From Otis tarda (taxonomy: Eukaryota > Chordata > Aves > Otidiformes > Otididae): DNA of 64,000 bases. Made by a program: the position numbers and the translations under genes. Positions 58,201 to 64,000 of this stretch are shown one piece after another. Every line of letters begins with the position of its first letter. The first letter of the stretch is position 1. The notes under the pieces are model-generated. The model saw nothing but the letters and a program-made list of their open reading frames with translations. It made no database searches and had not been told where the DNA came from. The stretch is taken from assembly GCA_026413225.1 (NCBI GenBank), contig CM048576.1, positions 1,992,501 to 2,056,500 on the forward strand, given 5' to 3'.

Positions 58201-59550
58201 CTGCACCGATTTGGAATTAAGTCCACTTCCGCTGTCTCTGCTACAGTGACTCCTGGTGTTAGCAAAACAAAGAATCTGGCCCGATGTACTTGTCTTCAAG
58301 CACACTGCCGCAGCAACGAACTGCTGCAAGAAGAGCAGAATAACCTGGGACTCCCTCCAGGACACTGCGATTTACTTTCATGCAGTAGTGGCATCATCCA
58401 TCTGAAACATCACAAAACCCTGTACAGTTTACACTGACGGTAAGCCATAGCTATCTGTTCCTAGCTATAAAGAAAACAGAGCCTTGCTATTATTTCATGG
58501 CAAGAAACAAATAGGCGCAGATTGAATTGTAAATCTAGGCTGTTGGACGCAAGGCACAGAAACACAAAGACGACTCCAGCAAGGAAAATAAATAGGCACG
58601 TCCATTTCTCGGCTGCAAGCGTTGGAAGCCTACCAAGTATCAGCATATTCATTCCTCCGGGATACAAAACAGCTCAGCTTCCAGAACTGACACGCTCATC
58701 TTCTCCCCACCAATGACTTGACTACTGCTTCAGCAGACCTGACTGTGTTTGAAAAGCCTCCTATTTTTCCTGAACTGTTTGGTCAGTCCTAAAGAAACCA
58801 GTCAGCCTTGTAATATTAGTAGTCCTTCATCAAACAGGAAGGCACAATTTTTTCTTGAACGCCAAAAACCTGTTCTGCTCAGCTTACCACCAACAGTAAT
58901 AAACTGCTGGCTGTGCAAGCAGCAGCACTACCCACCCACTTCAGGGTGGGGAGATGGTCCTCTTCTGGCGAACGCACCAGAAAGGACGGGAACAACCTGC
59001 GACCCTACAGAAAGCTACAATCAGTCACGCTGAAAGTAGTTACCGTTTCCACACAGGCAATTCTCCTCAGCCATCAAACCTGATAAAATGTCTATTTTCT
59101 AAATGAAAAACATGCAAACATTCTAAATTGCAAATTTCATTTCACCTACAGCAAGCCTTTCTGGGGGAAGGGGGGAAAGGAGGCACAGAAAACTCAAAAC
59201 TGAGGAAGAGGCAGGAACAGGAAATCACATTGGAAAAAGTTTTGTTACTTATTTGTACAGGCGTAAGTTCTAATAGTACCATCAGCTTACAGAGATTTCT
59301 CTTCAATGCAAAAGGAAAAGATCTGCGACTTTGAATCAGAAAACCTCTAAGTTCCTGTACAGAAACAGCAAGTGCATTTCAACTTAAAGTCAACACTTTT
59401 GTCTTGTGAGACGGCAGGAATGACAGTGCCGGCCTCCCCCCCTTGCCCCTTCCCTCTCTCTTTTCTTCTTTTTTTCATTATTATTATGCAGGGAGTGCTC
59501 CTCAGAAGCCTTTTAGGAAAGTCAGGGCTACATCTTTCCTGTATGCGTGC

Positions 59551-59580
59551 ATATATATATATACACACACACACACATAT
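59551..59580. repeat. (TA)n(CA)n microsatellite
   Basis: About six TA units followed by about seven CA units. Confidence 0.9.
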
Positions 59581-59653
59581 GCACATAGACCTCATAAAAA
59601 CCAACCACGCAATTCCCTTCTACTGACCCCCATAAACTGCGGGCATAACTCAC

Positions 59654-59704
59654 CGGGAGCTCGTGGGCTGCTGTAGTGCTCCCCTACACGCACGCCTCAA
59701 TCAC
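59654..59704 (-). other. Candidate 5' noncoding exon
   Basis: A 51-bp stretch is bounded on the minus strand by a pyrimidine-rich TTAACAG acceptor and a strong GTGAGT donor, in relatively CpG-rich sequence 3.5 kb upstream of the ATG. Nothing else supports it. Confidence 0.2.
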
Positions 59705-62700
59705 CTGTTAACACCTCAGAGAGAAAGAAGAAGCTGAATATCACAAAATGACACCACTCGGCAGTACAAATCCTACAGACACACCGAGAGCTACTAGCGT
59801 TACGATGGCTATTTTCCTGTTGTGCAGTCCTAGAGCAAGTTGAGTACTGATGACAAAAAAATGTGAGGTTTACCATGGGTTAAAATGAAATTCAGTGACA
59901 CGTTAAACATACGCAAGCGCCGGCACGGCCAGGGTGCCACATACGCGGAATGCTGAGCCACCCTTCCCAGGTAACGGGAAGTTTTTCCCCTTCTGCGGGA
60001 AACAGCTGCAGTAAAACAGCAGTATAAAATTACACTGCAGCTTTATTTTGCAAGCTGCTTTGCATGCTAAATTTTATTCCTACTAAGCTCACAAAGGTAA
60101 ATGCTGAATTTACGAAGGCAATAAACTACAGAGGAAAACAAATTAAATGGTATGACAGAGAAAACCAGAAAGATCTTCAGACAAATTTAGATTAAGATGG
60201 AGCACAGCTTCCCCAGTCATCTCCGGGCGACACAGCATAGGGGGCCAACGGACCAGGGGAGTAAAGCAGCAGCTGGGACAGGCAAGGAGGCAGAAAACAA
60301 GGGGGGAATCCTAGGTCCAGAAAAATCAACAGCAAAACACCCCTAGATTTCCATAGGGCTAACGTTTTACACAAAACTATGTACCCTTAAGGTCAAACCA
60401 GCTTATGTTGAACTCAACTTTGAAAGAGACCGGTGGGGCTAATGAAAAGTAGCAAAAAGTCGCTGTATCAACAAAATCTTACAGTATTCAAGCACAGAGT
60501 GTCAGGGGCAGCACAGACAGACAATGGCACTCATCCAGAGAGGCTCAGCTGGGAAAAGCTGTCTTAACCACAGGTGCTCACAGCTGAAGTGAAAAGTGTT
60601 GATAAAAACACGGTCATTAATTTCTCTCAAACAAGTAAGACACACATGGTCTGCTCTACAGCTATACGTGTCGAGTAGATCATTCTGTCTCCTGTCACAC
60701 CCCAAACCCATCGTGAAACACTTTGCTAACTGTTGTACGCCAGGTCAGAGCATTTATCCCACTCCCCTGTCTTCGACAAAGGTTAGCAGAAAATATTATG
60801 AGATGAATCAAAGCAACTAGGCAGGAACAGATTGACCCTTGCCTCGGTGTACTCATAGCTTTTTATTTCCTCTGGTAAACATATACTTAGGAAACACAGC
60901 CCAGGGCTGTCACCGGATATTGTCACAAGGCAGACAAGGCTTCCGAAATTTCATAAAGCCTGCTTCATCACAGGATGTATTTCTGTTGGTGCCTTCTTAG
61001 ACAGCTACACCCTGAGAGGATTCAGGCAGCACTTGTTAAAGCAATTACATAATTATAGTGCAATTAATGAAAATTATACTCTGGTGAGATGCTACTGAAA
61101 ACCTTTTATTTCTTCTATTGTCTTTAATGAGAAGGGGGCAGGAAAGGCTAAGTCCCTTTTGATCTCTGCTGCCCGTAACCCTTCACTTTCAGCTGTACCC
61201 AGCAGCAATGATAACTCTTGGTGTCCTTCAGTTCTTGAGCCTGATTAACATCACATAGAGATTTGTTGTCACCAAGGACATCTGAAATCACACCCAACAG
61301 CTAAGGCTGCTTTCTGAAGCTTCCACTTAACTAGGGCCTGGAAGGCACAGGGAGATGTGGCTTAACAGATGTGTTCTGTACCTTGCTGAAAAGTAAATAA
61401 ATAGACAAAAACATAACAACTGATGTTGACTTCGCAATACCTCCTCCTGCTTCAGCAGAATGACTGGATTGTAAACTCCGTGAATGAAAGCTGACTCTTC
61501 AGAAAATGAACCCAGAGAAACGGGGCCAGTGCCTAGCTCCCAAACCAAGCTAAGGCTAGAGGAAGCAGGACAAATGGCGCAGAGGGTTTGCCAAAGAGAG
61601 CAAGGGAAGCATGAACAGGATTGGCTACAGCTCCGTTGTAAACTGGAGCAATCCCAGGCTGGAATGAGACCAGCAATGTGGAAAATATTTTGGAAAAGCA
61701 GAGGGTTTCTATAGCTTCACTATAAAGTATCTAAATTACTCTGTTCAGGCTTTGTTGTCAAGTACAGTTGCTTGGCTTCTCCCTGAGGAAACTGTAAGGG
61801 CCTCAATCCTTTACTGTCTCTTGCCCAAGCTAAGGCAGGCAAGCCTGGGCATTCCCTGCTAATAAGCACAGAGGCTGACACAAGATCACAGAGAGCAAAG
61901 TGAAATGGGTAGTGCTGATGAATATGTTAGAAGCTGTGTCAGGTTAGGATCAGGAAAGGGCTGAACTAAAACAGTTAGGTAACAGGTGTGAATCCCAGGC
62001 ACAGGGATTAATTCCATCTCCACTGGTATGAGGCTGGGATAATAAACCACTTGAAGCCACTGAAGTATTGCCTTCTTGTTTATCCCAGGAGACCTTTCTC
62101 ATTTTGTGTTTATAGTACAACAGATCTTCATTTATTGCTATTAGTGATAAAACTAATGAGAACACCCAACACCTGTAGCATTTCCCATGTGGAATAAAAC
62201 AACATTTCCCAGCCTTCTGAAAAATCAAAGCTCTTTTGAAATGTGTTGCAGAACTGCAGCATGAAATGGGGGAATCATTGTGGCTTGGCTTTTATTTTTA
62301 AAAAATAGTAGCCTGAAAAAACAAACTCTACAGAGAGAATTCATGTGGAAAACTGTAGTAGAAAAGTAAGTGAAGCATCTCCAAAACCATCCCTTGAAAA
62401 TTTCATTCTGTGTTCATCTAGTCTGAAGAACAAAGTTAGATCCCCAAACACTTTCATTTTACTTCCATCAGAGGAGACATTTGAATAGTGCAGTCCACAA
62501 GTGGATTCAACACATGGAGATGATACAATGGGCAAAATCTGTTGGACTGAAATACATCAGATCTGTAAATAGATAACTTCTAGGCACTGGTGAAAGAATA
62601 GTTCAGTTGTTGGGAAGGATGTTACCTCCATACAGACTGTTCAATAATAGTGTAGTCTGGTTACAGTGTGCTGCTTTTTAAACAGATCTGGAAACACAAT

Positions 62701-64000
62701 CTTTGACAGTAGGTCTGTGTATGTATGTACATTCCCTTTGCTGCACAATAGGACTAGAAACCTGGTGCAGGAGAACAAAATACAGGGAAAATGGTCATTT
62801 CATATGAGTATGCAGGAAAGCAGTGGAGTAGGAAAAGGAACAGGAACACTACTGTCAATTGAGCATGACAGGTGGGGGTGGTGTTGATCCTCCCCTCTCT
62901 CTGCATGTGACAGAGGGTTCCTAACAGGATAGGCTGAAGGCCTGTCAATACTACTAGGAAAATGCAGTTTTGATTTCATAGCACAAAGCAAACCACACCA
63001 GAATAAAGAACAGGACTCCAGATAACCCAAACATTCCACTTCTGTAGATGCAGAGTGGCATACAGTCCACAAGGATCACAAATTCAAAGTACCAGATCTT
63101 CTTCTGAGACCTTATCATGCATTTTATTGATAAACAAGATTGCTTCTACAGCAGAAAAGCAGCACTAACTGCTGACTTGAATAAACTTGCAGTTTTATTT
63201 GGAAGTGCCCTCCACTACTCTCCATTTTTTTTGCCTATATTCTCAATACAGTCATACTTCACCCTGCAGTAGGTACGAAACAGAGGCAGCAGCATAATCA
63301 CCATAGATTGAAATATTAAAGAGAGTATGGCACCTGTCCTTCTGAGAAAGCAAGTCTCTTCTTCCAGAGGACAGTAAAGCTTAAAGCCTAGTGCATCCTC
63401 TTGAAGTCAGGAGCAATTCTGTCAGCCAGAAGCAGAAGTAGCTTCCTTTTTAAACTCTGCCCAGACCTTGAAAAAGGTCTCAGCTAGGGAAATCGAGCCA
63501 TATCAGCAGTCTCCAAAGCCAAACTAGCAGCTCAAGTGCCAAAGCCTGGAAAGGAAAAGAAAAAAAAGAAAAAAGAATTAAATGAGTGCCAGCAACAGAA
63601 TATAGAGGAACTGAAAAGAAATCAGGACAAGAAAAAAACCTTTCAAAACTTCATATTGATAATCATAGAATGGTAATTTACCAAAAGCTGCAAGTGTTCT
63701 ATTAAGGGACCTCACATACTCTATCAGAGGCACTCAGTGATTGCTCAGTCTCTTAATCCTAAAACACTGAAAAATTAGATGTTTCTAATGGAATCCTCAC
63801 ATTTGTATTAAAGCCATGAATGGCATTAACAGGACAGAGGAAACAAAACATGTCCACCCAGGAGGGGAAACTTCAAGTCAGTTATATCCTATCAAGAATT
63901 TAATTGAAAGTGAAAAAAAATGCATAGAGCATCTAACTAGCTGAATGCAGATACACAGAACGTGCTACAACCCCTCCATGCAGCACAGAGTTTGCCAAAG

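Larger units (their letters stand above)
56240..64000. other. Upstream region without coding sequence
   Basis: I find no exon chain on either strand, only short open frames without family resemblance. It holds a microsatellite, a MIR-like fragment and the candidate noncoding exon, and presumably the promoter. No clear CpG island or TATA box could be assigned. Confidence 0.5.

Noticed and set aside
56240..64000. Second gene upstream
   Set aside because: Only short open frames without linked splice sites or recognisable domains on either strand.

Overview
This looks like a vertebrate nuclear genome, most probably a bird. Two 3' ends of CR1 LINEs (about 553-636 and 52858-52936) carry the avian-type tail with its ATTCTATG repeats. 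Introns have GT..AG borders, several old MIR-like SINEs are present, and there is no prokaryotic gene organisation. CR1 also occurs in crocodilians and turtles, so 'bird' is an inference.

Almost the whole window is one minus-strand gene. I could join 78 coding exons, from an ATG at 56182-56184 to a TGA at 1519-1521, with every intron bordered by GT..AG and every exon-exon phase agreeing. By my hand addition the coding length is 12,159 nt, giving 4,052 residues. The predicted protein is a giant type I membrane protein. It has a signal peptide (residues 1-19) and about 3,300 residues of tandem cysteine-rich GCC2/GCC3 (ephrin-receptor-like, TNFR-like) repeats. Then come a short EGF-like cysteine segment (about 3335-3470), a cysteine-poor beta-rich juxtamembrane region that looks cupredoxin-like (about 3471-3678), one transmembrane helix (about 3680-3700) and a cytoplasmic tail of about 350 residues with no domain I recognise. 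I cannot put a gene symbol on it and know of no characterised mammalian protein of this layout.

Layout, in transcript order (high to low coordinate): 56240-64000 has no coding sequence I can support and should hold the promoter and any 5' noncoding exons. 56184-11190 holds the signal peptide and repeat exons 1-63. 10286-6478 holds membrane-proximal ectodomain exons 64-70. 5745-5583 is the transmembrane exon. 5182-1519 holds cytoplasmic exons 72-78. 1-1518 is 3' UTR with a CR1 tail and a poly(A) signal near the left edge.

The repeat exons show a higher-order pattern. A phase-0 intron recurs at the same point of a larger repeat, and 46 of 77 introns are phase 1, as expected from growth by exon duplication. 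One repeat exon (21019-21193) is dead, with two in-frame stops and a frame slip. Two other places look like weaker exon relics. Introns also hold MIR-like SINEs, simple repeats, a short telomere-like run and a hairpin-forming palindrome.
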